This document shows positions 61,601 through 64,000 of a stretch of 64,000 nt of DNA, piece by piece. This DNA comes from Antedon mediterranea (taxonomy: Eukaryota > Echinodermata > Crinoidea > Comatulida > Antedonidae), in assembly GCF_964355755.1 (NCBI RefSeq), contig NC_092679.1, positions 990,001-1,054,000 of the forward strand, in the 5' to 3' direction. Position numbers and translations under genes: made by a program. Every line of letters starts with the position of its first letter. The first letter of the stretch is position 1. Below the pieces are notes generated by a model. That model ran no database searches. It saw nothing but the letters and a program-made list of their open reading frames with translations, and had not been told where the DNA came from.

Positions 61601-62963
61601 CCTACGGTTTATAGTCCTTATCCGAGAAGACTCGTTCTACCACCAGAACCATAGAGTGAGTGAGCCTCGAACCCCTGCCGATGTTATGGCTACGTGATTA
61701 CGGTTCCACTGTCTTAACCGCTCGGCCACTCACTCACTGAGTAATAATGTATTTAAGCAAATGTTGTTTTATTATTTATGCAGCACAATGCTTAATTAGA
61801 CGACACCCATCAGACTGCATCAAATGATGAGTTTCAAGGCACTAGTAACATTTTTTTTAATGTTAAAATTTTTACAAACAAAAACCAATTTAAATTGATG
61901 GATCTATGAAATGGTTGAAGAAACGATGGAAAATATACGGTCAATCGATTATCAAATTAAACAACAGTACTCTCAGTTATGTCAACGAAATCAACATCTA
62001 GGTCTGTCTAGCGATATGAAAAATCGCTAGGCAACTGAAATTGATCTAGGCTAATTCTGTTTTTTTTAACGATCCCACTTTCTTGTATAGTTGATCCCAC
62101 TAATTAATCAAAATCATAGAAACGATTTACTGTAAAGCTAATTTAAGTGCTTTTTTTTTTATATTTAGTACAATCGCTCTCCAAAAAATTTTTAGTTCCG
62201 ATCAACTGCAATTTTAAATGTTAAATTGTATGCCAAGCCCAGACAAAAATTGGTGATGTTTTTGGATTTTCCTTGTAGTTTATTTTTTTCTCAGAGAACA
62301 TTTTTAAATTGGAATGATTGGAATACATGAATTTTCAAAATACATGACTCTCTGATAGAGATGTATGATATATGTTATAATTAACTTTGACATAATTTCT
62401 AAGAAAGATAATACAATTACATTATCGTTTAACAATCCAACATTGATAAAATCACCTTCTTTAGCGTAGGATGTGCTGACCTTTACGAATAATGATTTGA
62501 CCTTTGCGTGGGATGAAGCAACCTTTGTATTGGATCAAATATTCTACACCTCATCTACAGCAGCAATATTGAAAGTAGTTATGAACTAGACCATAATGGT
62601 TAGTTCAAATCTATGCATGATTACCCAGTTTATTTTGATGTTTTTTACTTAACTTTCAGCAAAAAGCACACTAACATGTGTCAATTTAGCCTCTTAAAAT
62701 TCCTCTGTCTACTTATATACTCTTCTACTTATCAAAAGTACAATATCAGACTTTCTTTTCTTTTATAGACTATGGATATAAACATCTTAAGACATTTCTG
62801 TGTACTTTAAACTTGTTCTGATTTAAAATCAGAACAAGGTGGAAATAAGGAAGAAAAGAAATTATATGAATCTACATACCTCATCCCAACGATCAAACGT
62901 ATTCCCTTCTCGCATAAAATCTGGAATTGGAACTTGCCATTTGAATTCATACAGCTTCGCCAT
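28610..62963 (-). CDS. PLCB4: Phospholipase C beta, PLCB4/NorpA class (complete, 31 coding exons)
   Basis: This enzyme hydrolyses PI(4,5)P2 to IP3 and diacylglycerol at the plasma membrane downstream of Gq-coupled receptors. I joined 31 exons whose phases all agree, giving 1194 codons before TAA at 28612-28610. Human PLCB4 has about the same length, and its opening MAKPYEFNW matches MAKLYEFKW here. Domain order by approximate residue: PH 1-150, EF hands 155-315, X box 325-475, acidic X-Y linker 480-575, Y box 580-715, C2 735-850, G-alpha-q-binding helices 858-887, coiled coil 935-1175. Catalytic H335 (SSHNTY) and H382 (ITHGK) and likely calcium ligands N336, E365, D367 and E416 are present. 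The C terminus is ESMV, a class I PDZ-ligand pattern. All donors are GT except exon 28 (GC). The join is inferred from homology and splice signals; no transcript was seen. Confidence 0.96.
28739..28956. mobile_element. MITE family C copy (CAGT...ACTG ends)
   Basis: Starts CAGTGAACTCTCCCAATTCT and ends GAGAGAGTCCGGTATAGGGT, then GACTG. CAG-starting ends flanked by TA are typical of pogo/Tigger-type elements. It lies in the intron between PLCB4 exons 30 and 31. Confidence 0.6.
29017..29103 (-). CDS. PLCB4: PLCB4 exon 30 (coiled coil)
   Basis: Residues 1144-1172: [29 protein letters not shown]. 29 whole codons. Acceptor TTTTCAG, donor GTAAGA. Confidence 0.92.
29358..29517 (-). CDS. PLCB4: PLCB4 exon 29 (coiled coil)
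   Basis: Residues 1090-1143: [20 protein letters not shown] and [11 protein letters not shown], matching [20 protein letters not shown]. Acceptor TTTGTTAG, donor GTAAGG. Confidence 0.95.
30127..30302 (-). CDS. PLCB4: PLCB4 exon 28 (coiled coil, GC donor)
   Basis: Residues 1032-1089 plus two bases: [15 protein letters not shown] and DILKQLL, ending QQHDR. Homology to LSHDRESKEM fixes the end at ACAG, so the donor is GCAAAT rather than GT. The next exon then joins with no gap in the alignment. Confidence 0.93.
30442..30517 (-). CDS. PLCB4: PLCB4 exon 27 (coiled coil)
   Basis: Residues 1006-1031: [18 protein letters not shown], matching KKETEIKIQTLTSDHKSK. Acceptor TTTTGTAG, donor GTAAGT directly after CGA. 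Confidence 0.94.
31128..31243 (-). CDS. PLCB4: PLCB4 exon 26 (coiled coil)
   Basis: Residues 968-1005 plus two bases: [27 protein letters not shown], the lysine-rich coiled coil used for membrane and G-alpha-q contact. Donor GTAAAG. Confidence 0.94.
31389..31492 (-). CDS. PLCB4: PLCB4 exon 25 (coiled coil start)
   Basis: Residues 933-967: [32 protein letters not shown], matching [19 protein letters not shown] of PLCB4. Acceptor TTTATTTAG, donor GTACGT. Confidence 0.95.
32296..32431 (-). CDS. PLCB4: PLCB4 exon 24 (linker to coiled coil)
   Basis: Residues 888-932: Pro/Thr/Lys-rich, with [12 protein letters not shown]. It corresponds to the variable link between C2 and the C-terminal domain. 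Acceptor TTCTCTAG, donor GTAACT. Confidence 0.88.
32526..32614 (-). CDS. PLCB4: PLCB4 exon 23 (G-alpha-q-binding helices)
   Basis: Residues 858-887: [20 protein letters not shown] and [10 protein letters not shown]. In PLC-beta proteins this helix-turn-helix after C2 binds activated G-alpha-q. Acceptor CTTTTCAG, donor GTTGGT. Confidence 0.95.
32710..32814 (-). CDS. PLCB4: PLCB4 exon 22 (end of C2)
   Basis: Residues 823-857: [20 protein letters not shown] and [11 protein letters not shown], very close to the PLCB4 C2 end. Donor GTAAGA. Confidence 0.97.
33006..33052. repeat. ATTC microsatellite
   Basis: (ATTC)n run, about five clean copies plus imperfect flanks, in a PLCB4 intron. Confidence 0.85.
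33239..33338 (-). CDS. PLCB4: PLCB4 exon 21 (C2 domain)
   Basis: Residues 790-822 plus one base: [20 protein letters not shown] and QRILPLDGL. The preceding intron is 2.7 kb and contains the large inverted repeat and a SINE. Confidence 0.96.
33592..33690. repeat. 32-bp tandem repeat, about 3 copies
   Basis: Unit TTCATTTGTTTAATAATTCA TTCAATTTTCTA, related in sequence to the nearby ATTC run. Confidence 0.85.
34475..35537. repeat. Large inverted repeat, two 271-bp arms
   Basis: Left arm 34475-34745 and right arm 35267-35537 are reverse complements. I count three mismatches in 271 bases by eye (about 99% identity). The 521-bp spacer holds a tandem duplication. The whole lies in the PLCB4 intron between exons 20 and 21, so the pre-mRNA should contain a long double-stranded stem. 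No protein and no clear terminal duplication; origin unknown. Confidence 0.95.
34843..35190. repeat. 177-bp tandem duplication with inner 25-bp repeats
   Basis: A segment starting GATTGCTACTTTAACATAAT occurs at 34843 and 35020. Each copy ends in two and a half repeats of TGCATATGCCTTATCAAGTA AAGCC. The two copies look nearly identical. Confidence 0.95.
35605..35830 (+). mobile_element. tRNA-derived SINE, decayed head
   Basis: Reverse-complement homologue of the SINE at 61438-61740: shared AGAACCGTAATTATGTAGCC ATAACAT, ACACGAGTAGGGGGT, CACTGATCATAACTGGGCCC and GACTGAAGAGGTCACCCAGT ATAAA, ending in an A-rich tail. The tRNA-like A box is degenerate. It sits just beyond the right arm of the large inverted repeat. 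Confidence 0.8.
36083..36247 (-). CDS. PLCB4: PLCB4 exon 20 (C2 domain)
   Basis: Residues 735-789: [29 protein letters not shown] and [13 protein letters not shown], the first half of C2. Acceptor GGCAACAG, donor GTAATT. Confidence 0.97.
36369..36471 (-). CDS. PLCB4: PLCB4 exon 19 (end of Y box)
   Basis: Residues 700-734: [20 protein letters not shown], then [14 protein letters not shown]. It links the Y box to C2. Donor GTACGT. Confidence 0.96.
36590..36668 (-). mobile_element. tRNA-like SINE head fragment
   Basis: On the minus strand, TGTAGCTTGGTGCTTGCC (A-box like) and GGTTCAATCCTG (B-box like) are about 35 bases apart. It lies just upstream of the donor of PLCB4 exon 18. It does not fold as a complete tRNA. 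Confidence 0.5.
36684..36860 (-). CDS. PLCB4: PLCB4 exon 18 (Y box)
   Basis: Residues 641-699 plus two bases: [20 protein letters not shown] and [20 protein letters not shown]. The Arg in [11 protein letters not shown] contacts the inositol phosphate in the family. Donor GTAAGT. Confidence 0.97.
37245..37329 (-). CDS. PLCB4: PLCB4 exon 17 (Y box)
   Basis: Residues 613-640 plus two bases: [15 protein letters not shown] and IEFV. The S of SSFNE belongs to the substrate-binding region in the family. Acceptor after a T-run, donor GTATCC. Confidence 0.96.
37715..37859 (-). CDS. PLCB4: PLCB4 exon 16 (start of Y box)
   Basis: Residues 565-612 plus one base: [20 protein letters not shown] matches the PLCB4 Y-box start. 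Acceptor TTTATAG, donor GTCAGT. Confidence 0.96.
37974..38286. mobile_element. MITE family C copy (313 bp)
   Basis: CAGTCAACTCTTCCAATACC at the left and GTCAGTATTGAGAGAGTTGA CTG at the right, an inverted pair flanked by TA. Best copy of the family here. It ends 28 bases from PLCB4 exon 15. Confidence 0.7.
38314..38441 (-). CDS. PLCB4: PLCB4 exon 15 (X-Y linker)
   Basis: Residues 522-564, including [16 protein letters not shown]. It continues the Ser/Glu-rich linker. Acceptor TTTATAG, donor GTTTGT. Not conserved enough to be certain by homology alone, but it is open, in phase and flanked by good splice sites. Confidence 0.82.
39145..39655. repeat. 73-bp minisatellite, about 7 copies, then a G-run
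   Basis: Unit contains GGAGTGCCCCTTAGGAGTGC TAAACCAGGGGCCCAGAGCA TGAACAACCGGTCCACTGCA. Strikingly GC-rich in AT-rich DNA, in the intron between PLCB4 exons 14 and 15. It ends in 14 or so G residues near 39656. Confidence 0.95.
40340..40425. repeat. Imperfect GAT-rich microsatellite
   Basis: Interspersed ATGATGA, AATGACAATG and GATGATGGTGAT in PLCB4 intron 14. Confidence 0.6.
40526..40663. mobile_element. MITE family A copy
   Basis: GCTCTGTCTACACTATCAAA at left, TTTGATTGTGTAGACAGTGC TTTA at right, with ACGGACATGATGATGTGATA inside. Confidence 0.85.
41380..41542. mobile_element. MITE family A copy (near complete)
   Basis: AAGCTCTGTCCACACTATCA at left and TTTGATAGTGTAGACAGAGC TTAA at right, with CCCATATATGGACATGATGA TG and two CATATTT-type blocks between. 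Confidence 0.9.
41700..41762 (-). CDS. PLCB4: PLCB4 exon 14 (X-Y linker)
   Basis: Residues 501-521: [19 protein letters not shown], an acidic low-complexity part of the linker. The phase agrees with both neighbours. Acceptor CCATAG, donor GTACAT. It could be skipped in frame (63 bases). Confidence 0.8.
42586..42636. repeat. Short CCCCACCCTG repeat
   Basis: CCACCCTGCC repeated three times then CCCACCCTCTCCCCACTG, C-rich, about 110 bases downstream (minus sense) of PLCB4 exon 13. Confidence 0.6.
42746..42811 (-). CDS. PLCB4: PLCB4 exon 13 (X-Y linker)
   Basis: Residues 479-500, with REEVDEDC. It is acidic, as expected of the autoinhibitory X-Y linker. Sequence conservation is weak, so the call rests on phase, position and good splice sites (CTTGTAG and GTAAGT). 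Confidence 0.85.
43301..43785. repeat. 18-bp minisatellite, about 26 copies
   Basis: Unit like GGATGGACATATATCCAG with many variants (GGGGTGGACTTATATCCA, GGGAGGGCTTGTATCCAG). Open frames on both strands (SPPLDV-like on minus) follow from the unit length. It lies directly beside PLCB4 exon 12, about 27 bases from its donor. Confidence 0.93.
43812..43902 (-). CDS. PLCB4: PLCB4 exon 12 (end of X box)
   Basis: Residues 449-478 plus one base: [18 protein letters not shown], the conserved lysine-rich end of the X box. Acceptor TTTTTTCAG, donor GTATTCA. Confidence 0.95.
44031..44195 (-). CDS. PLCB4: PLCB4 exon 11 (X box)
   Basis: Residues 394-448, with [16 protein letters not shown] carrying calcium ligand E416, followed by [15 protein letters not shown]. 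55 whole codons. Acceptor ATTTTCAG, donor GTAAAT. Confidence 0.97.
45127..45220 (-). CDS. PLCB4: PLCB4 exon 10 (X box, calcium ligands, second His)
   Basis: Residues 362-393: [11 protein letters not shown] with E365 and D367 (calcium ligands), then [17 protein letters not shown] with catalytic H382. Acceptor TTATTCAG, donor GTATGA. Confidence 0.97.
45451..45661 (-). CDS. PLCB4: PLCB4 exon 9 (X box, first catalytic His)
   Basis: Residues 292-361 plus two bases of R362. It contains the X-box start [20 protein letters not shown] with catalytic H335 and N336, and [11 protein letters not shown]. Acceptor ATCTTGCAG, donor GTTAAT. Confidence 0.97.
45760..45845 (+). mobile_element. SINE/LINE tail
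   Basis: GTAAAACGCTTATAAACATT then GGCGCTATATAAACTACCAT TATTAATATTATTATTATTA. The GCGCTATATAAA-(ATT)n ending is typical of CR1/L2-mobilised SINE tails. Confidence 0.6.
46100..46734. repeat. 19-bp minisatellite, 33 nearly perfect copies
   Basis: Unit GAATGGAATGGGCAGGTGT. I see no variant inside the array. Since 19 is not a multiple of 3, the open minus frame cycles through 19 residues. It lies in the intron between PLCB4 exons 8 and 9. Confidence 0.97.
46829..46870. mobile_element. MITE family A end fragment
   Basis: TAAAGCTCTGTCTACACTAT then ATTATGTGACAAAAAAATCT. The other end is not found nearby. Confidence 0.6.
46964..47142 (-). CDS. PLCB4: PLCB4 exon 8 (EF-hand region)
   Basis: Residues 232-291 plus one base of E292. 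It includes [20 protein letters not shown], a hallmark of this family just before the catalytic barrel. Acceptor TTTTTTCAG, donor GTACAG. Confidence 0.96.
47608..47708 (-). CDS. PLCB4: PLCB4 exon 7 (EF-hand region)
   Basis: Residues 199-231 plus two bases of I232, with [20 protein letters not shown], the counterpart of FYELTQKICPRTDIEDL. Acceptor CCTTCAG, donor GTAAGCA. Confidence 0.95.
48985..49140. mobile_element. MITE family C copy next to PLCB4 exon 6 donor
   Basis: AGTCAACCCTCCCAATACTG at left and GAAGAGTTGACTGT at right, the family's inverted ends. It stops 13 bases from the end of exon 6, so it starts right after the donor site in the sense of transcription. Confidence 0.6.
49154..49289 (-). 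CDS. PLCB4: PLCB4 exon 6 (EF-hand region)
   Basis: Residues 153-198, containing [20 protein letters not shown], almost identical to PLCB4. Acceptor TTTCCAG, donor GTAAATA. MITE-like sequences sit close on both sides. Confidence 0.96.
49327..49468. mobile_element. MITE family A copy upstream of PLCB4 exon 6
   Basis: AAAGCTCTGTCTACACAGTC at left, decayed right end ATAGTTTTATAGTGAAAGAC TTTT, with CATGGACATGATGATGTCAA and two CATATTTGG blocks. It is 37 bases upstream of the exon 6 acceptor. Confidence 0.8.
50191..50262. repeat. 42-bp duplication carrying the exon 5 donor
   Basis: CTTGGAGGAGGTCTAAAAAT ACTTACTGTTT (real donor) and the same with ACCTACTGTTTA (second copy), 42 bases apart. Confidence 0.85.
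50262..50341 (-). CDS. PLCB4: PLCB4 exon 5
   Basis: Residues 127-152 plus two bases of H153: [17 protein letters not shown], then CPMTSLMKH. It joins the PH domain to the first EF hand. The donor GTAAGT has a near-duplicate 42 bases downstream (see findings). Confidence 0.95.
51869..52018. mobile_element. MITE family A copy
   Basis: TAAAGCTCTATCTACACTAT CAAA at left and AGTTTGATAGTGTAGACAGA GCTTTA at right, with ATAGACATGATGTCATATTA inside. Confidence 0.9.
52537..52678. mobile_element. MITE family A copy, opposite orientation
   Basis: GCTCTGTGTAAACTATCAAA at left and AAAGTTTGACAGTGTAGACA GAGCTTTA at right. The inner block reads GACATCATCATGTCCATATA, so it lies inverted relative to most copies. 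Confidence 0.9.
53885..53975 (-). mobile_element. tRNA-like SINE head fragment
   Basis: On the minus strand, TGTGGCTTGGTGATTCTGAT (A-box like) and GGGTTCAAGTCCTG (B-box like). Related in layout to the fragment at 36590. It starts 20 bases past the exon 4 donor. Confidence 0.5.
53995..54147 (-). CDS. PLCB4: PLCB4 exon 4 (PH domain)
   Basis: Residues 76-126, including [18 protein letters not shown], the end of the PH domain. 51 codons, phase 0 on both sides. Its acceptor lies about 10 bases from a MITE that appears to supply upstream splice signals (see the entry at 54156). Confidence 0.95.
54156..54294. mobile_element. MITE family A copy abutting PLCB4 exon 4
   Basis: The right end AAAGTTTGATAGTGTAGACA GAGCTTTT is intact. 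The other end is truncated about 10 bases from the exon 4 acceptor. It has three copies of the ATGGTAGTGATATGC-like block. On the minus strand it contributes CACTAAC, a branch-point-like motif, at 54210-54204. Confidence 0.85.
54673..54760. mobile_element. MITE family B fragment
   Basis: CTTGGTTCCGACTTGAACGC and GAGTTGACCAATCACAAG, the inverse of the family's TTGTGATTGGTCAA motif. Confidence 0.45.
55670..55825 (-). mobile_element. Diverged tRNA-derived SINE fragment
   Basis: GTAGAAGACTTGTTCTACCA CCAAAACTATGA and CCCGTGTCGATGCTGTG parallel GAGAAGACTCGTTCTACCAC CAGAACCATAGA and CCTGCCGATGTTATG of the SINE at 61438. More decayed. Confidence 0.55.
56228..56287 (-). CDS. PLCB4: PLCB4 exon 3 (PH domain)
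   Basis: Residues 56-75, starting [17 protein letters not shown], which aligns with EGQVLECSLINSIRSGA of PLCB4. Acceptor GATTGACAG, donor GTAAGTA, 20 whole codons. Confidence 0.95.
57325..57492. mobile_element. Possible small inverted-repeat element
   Basis: ACGAGCGACAACGGTAA near the left and TTACCGTTACTGCTCGT near the right are imperfect inverses about 150 bases apart. The inside is CpG-rich (CGCGGAGCGGACGGGCGG). It lies between PLCB4 exons 2 and 3. Confidence 0.45.
57641..57721 (-). CDS. PLCB4: PLCB4 exon 2 (PH domain)
   Basis: Residues 29-55, containing [17 protein letters not shown], a close match to the KVDEFGFFLTWRSEGK stretch of PLCB4. Acceptor TTTTGTAG and donor GTAAAC; 27 whole codons. 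Confidence 0.95.
57829..57920. mobile_element. MITE family A copy (short)
   Basis: TAAAGCTCTGTCTCTCTGAT at left, AAAGTTTGATAGTGTAGACA GAGCTTTA at right, with two GATATGCCCAAA(C/T)ATGGTAGT blocks. An internal deletion removed the rest. Confidence 0.85.
58079..58248. repeat. 95-bp tandem duplication
   Basis: CACAAACTGACTGGAACGTC GCATTGTAAATAATAAAGTA begins at 58079 and again at 58174, with one difference seen (CTGGTATTA or CTGATATTA). AGTGGATGGCAAGCTG from the joint recurs at about 58624. Confidence 0.93.
58914..59178 (+). mobile_element. tRNA-derived SINE, complete-looking
   Basis: Head GGCTTATGGCGCAGTGTGTT GG (A-box like) and GGTTCGAATCCAAC (B box), then an unrelated body, then GGGTGCTATAGAAATGTGGT AATTATTATTA. 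The ending is like LINE-derived SINE tails. It lies in PLCB4 intron 1. Confidence 0.8.
59266..59335. repeat. GATAAT-type microsatellite
   Basis: Imperfect GATGATAATGATAATGA repeats of about 70 bases in PLCB4 intron 1. Confidence 0.85.
60790..61070. other. GC-richer islet in PLCB4 intron 1, function unknown
   Basis: Contains GCGGTGTGCGGTGT, CATGTCGCAGCCACAG, CCCACGTGTCCCC (an E box CACGTG) and a good minus-strand donor GTGGTAAGGC at 60798. GGCTGCGACA and TGTCGCAGCC occur in inverse orientation about 85 bases apart. It could be an alternative first exon or promoter, or an old repeat. Confidence 0.3.
61438..61740 (-). mobile_element. tRNA-derived SINE, about 300 bp
   Basis: On the minus strand it begins AGTGGCCGAGCGGTTAAGAC (A box, Ser/Leu-tRNA like) and GGTTCGAGGCTC (B box), then a body ending in GAGGTCACCCAGTATAAA. 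Shared with the copy at 35605-35830 and fragment at 55670. The extra segment between the boxes rules out a functional tRNA. Confidence 0.85.
62880..62963 (-). CDS. PLCB4: PLCB4 exon 1 (start codon)
   Basis: Encodes residues 1-28, from MAKLYEFKW to RWDE, at the start of the PH domain. The ATG is at 62963-62961 and the donor GTATGT follows directly. The start is chosen because it aligns with the conserved first residues of PLCB4. Phase 0 at its end. Confidence 0.95.
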
Positions 62964-63021
62964 GTTTAGGAATTAGCATAGGTCCCGGAGTGGACTCGCA
63001 CACACAGCCCTTGTATTGTAC
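62964..63021 (-). other. PLCB4: PLCB4 5' untranslated part of exon 1 with upstream acceptor
   Basis: TATTTGCAG ends at 63022 on the minus strand, a good acceptor 58 bases before the start codon. It implies at least one further noncoding exon upstream, between 63021 and the window end or beyond it. I could not identify that exon. Confidence 0.65.
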
Positions 63022-63589
63022 CTGCAAATAAACAAATTATGATGTATGACAACAGTGCATATTATTTTGTTTAATATCGAATTTTAATCTACAATCTAAA
63101 GTAACAAATAGACACTGTGTTACTGTTACCAGGACTATGTTTACATTATTTTAGATATCAGTAAACGAACCGCAAAAAACACCTGTATTATCAAAAAACA
63201 TGGTCATGCATGAATGATTTCTTAATGCTTAAATTCCATGCATCACTGATTTCTGAGGACTTGCGTGTATTCATTAGGTAGCCTCATTACGTGTATTAGA
63301 CTTCACAGTATACTCATTGTACTAAGCTACTTGCCAGCTGGTTTCAGCGCTTTTTTAGTGTAATCACGATTCCTTTGACAATCAATAATTCCTCGGACAT
63401 AACCTACCTATTGGTTCAGTTTATTTCCAATAACCAATGTACTTTAGTTAACCTTGGAATATTCATCTGTTTTCATTATAAATTTTGTATCATTCTTTCA
63501 TTCGTGGAAAATTACTTCCATTTATTGTTGTCATTTGCATAAAAAATATACATAGAAATTATGCTTGCTCTCTGAGATATACAAAAACA

Positions 63590-63785
63590 GATAAATGAAA
63601 AACTAACAAAAACAATTACAAAGTGTCACATCACTCGTGCGGTATACTGACAAGCATTCAGTGCCCGAATAGCAGCTGGATAAAAGATGTTACGAAACCT
63701 ATTTGTATGAGAGATGATGGACCGGTAACATCTACCGCTGTGTAACACCTCAAATACATTATGCATGGGATATCATATCTAACAA
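63590..63785 (-). pseudogene. LINE reverse-transcriptase ORF, C-terminal fragment with 3' tail
   Basis: The minus strand reads SGRCYRSIISHTNRFRN then IFYPAAIRALN, a typical C-terminal motif of non-LTR retrotransposon ORF2 (RxxNSFFPxAIRxLN). A stop and AT-rich 3' sequence follow. 5'-truncated, as is usual for LINE copies. It lies upstream of the PLCB4 start codon. Confidence 0.65.
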
Positions 63786-64000
63786 CAAGCACTTGACTCA
63801 CTGATTAAGAAATGTTAAACAGTGACTTTCTAGTCTTTCATGATGTTCATGAGAATAATCTTGTTTAACTAACCTACAAGAAAACGCGCAAAAATTTTTA
63901 GACAAGGACCAACGAATTGCTGTATATTGTATACCCAACACTATGTGCCTAGAGTATTAGGATAGCTAACCTCCAAGTGGCAATACCAAACACTAGAGTG

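Noticed and set aside
61640-61740. tRNA-Ser or tRNA-Leu gene
   Set aside because: A- and B-box-like words are present, but the intervening sequence does not fold into a tRNA and the unit is fused to a SINE body found elsewhere.

Overview
This window is AT-rich nuclear DNA from an animal with spliced genes. It carries large parts of two multi-exon genes, both on the minus strand, set in introns crowded with minisatellites, short inverted-repeat transposons (MITEs), tRNA-derived SINEs and LINE debris. GT-AG introns, tRNA-headed SINEs and two genes typical of animal Gq and Rho signalling point to a metazoan. Small introns and exon sequences that are clearly homologous to, but distinct from, the vertebrate proteins suggest a marine invertebrate. 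A deuterostome such as an echinoderm is my guess; the sequence does not prove it.

Gene 1 (28610-62963, minus) is a complete phospholipase C beta of the PLCB4/NorpA class. I joined 31 coding exons by hand. All reading phases close, and the product is 1194 residues, the family's normal length. PH, EF-hand, X, Y, C2, G-alpha-q-binding helices and the long C-terminal coiled coil appear in order. The catalytic His and calcium-ligand residues are intact, and the protein ends in a PDZ-ligand-like tail. At least one 5' noncoding exon lies upstream of 63021. Intron 28 uses a GC donor.

Gene 2 (below 1263 to about 23.4 kb, minus) is the 5' part of a Rho guanine-nucleotide exchange factor of the PLEKHG1/2/3 type. 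A long Ser/Asn/Asp-rich N-terminal region is followed by the first three segments of the DH domain. The rest of the DH domain, the PH domain and the 3' end lie beyond base 1.

Layout: 1-9.4 kb holds the last visible DH exons, a 3.1-kb 24-bp minisatellite and two inverted-repeat elements. 9.5-18.8 kb is one intron with a 20-bp minisatellite. 18.8-23.5 kb holds the 5' exons and probable promoter of the PLEKHG-like gene. 23.5-28.6 kb is intergenic. 28.6-63.0 kb is PLCB4. 63.0-64 kb is upstream of the PLCB4 start codon, with a LINE 3' fragment.

Both genes act in receptor-to-cytoskeleton or receptor-to-calcium signalling, but nothing here shows that they work together. The oddest structures are non-coding: a near-perfect 271-bp inverted repeat in a PLCB4 intron (a predicted long double-stranded hairpin in the pre-mRNA), a 129-copy array open on both strands, an almost perfectly uniform 33-copy 19-bp array, and a MITE family with about a dozen copies, some abutting splice sites. 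I found no CRISPR array, operon, intact transposase, virus or functional tRNA/rRNA gene.
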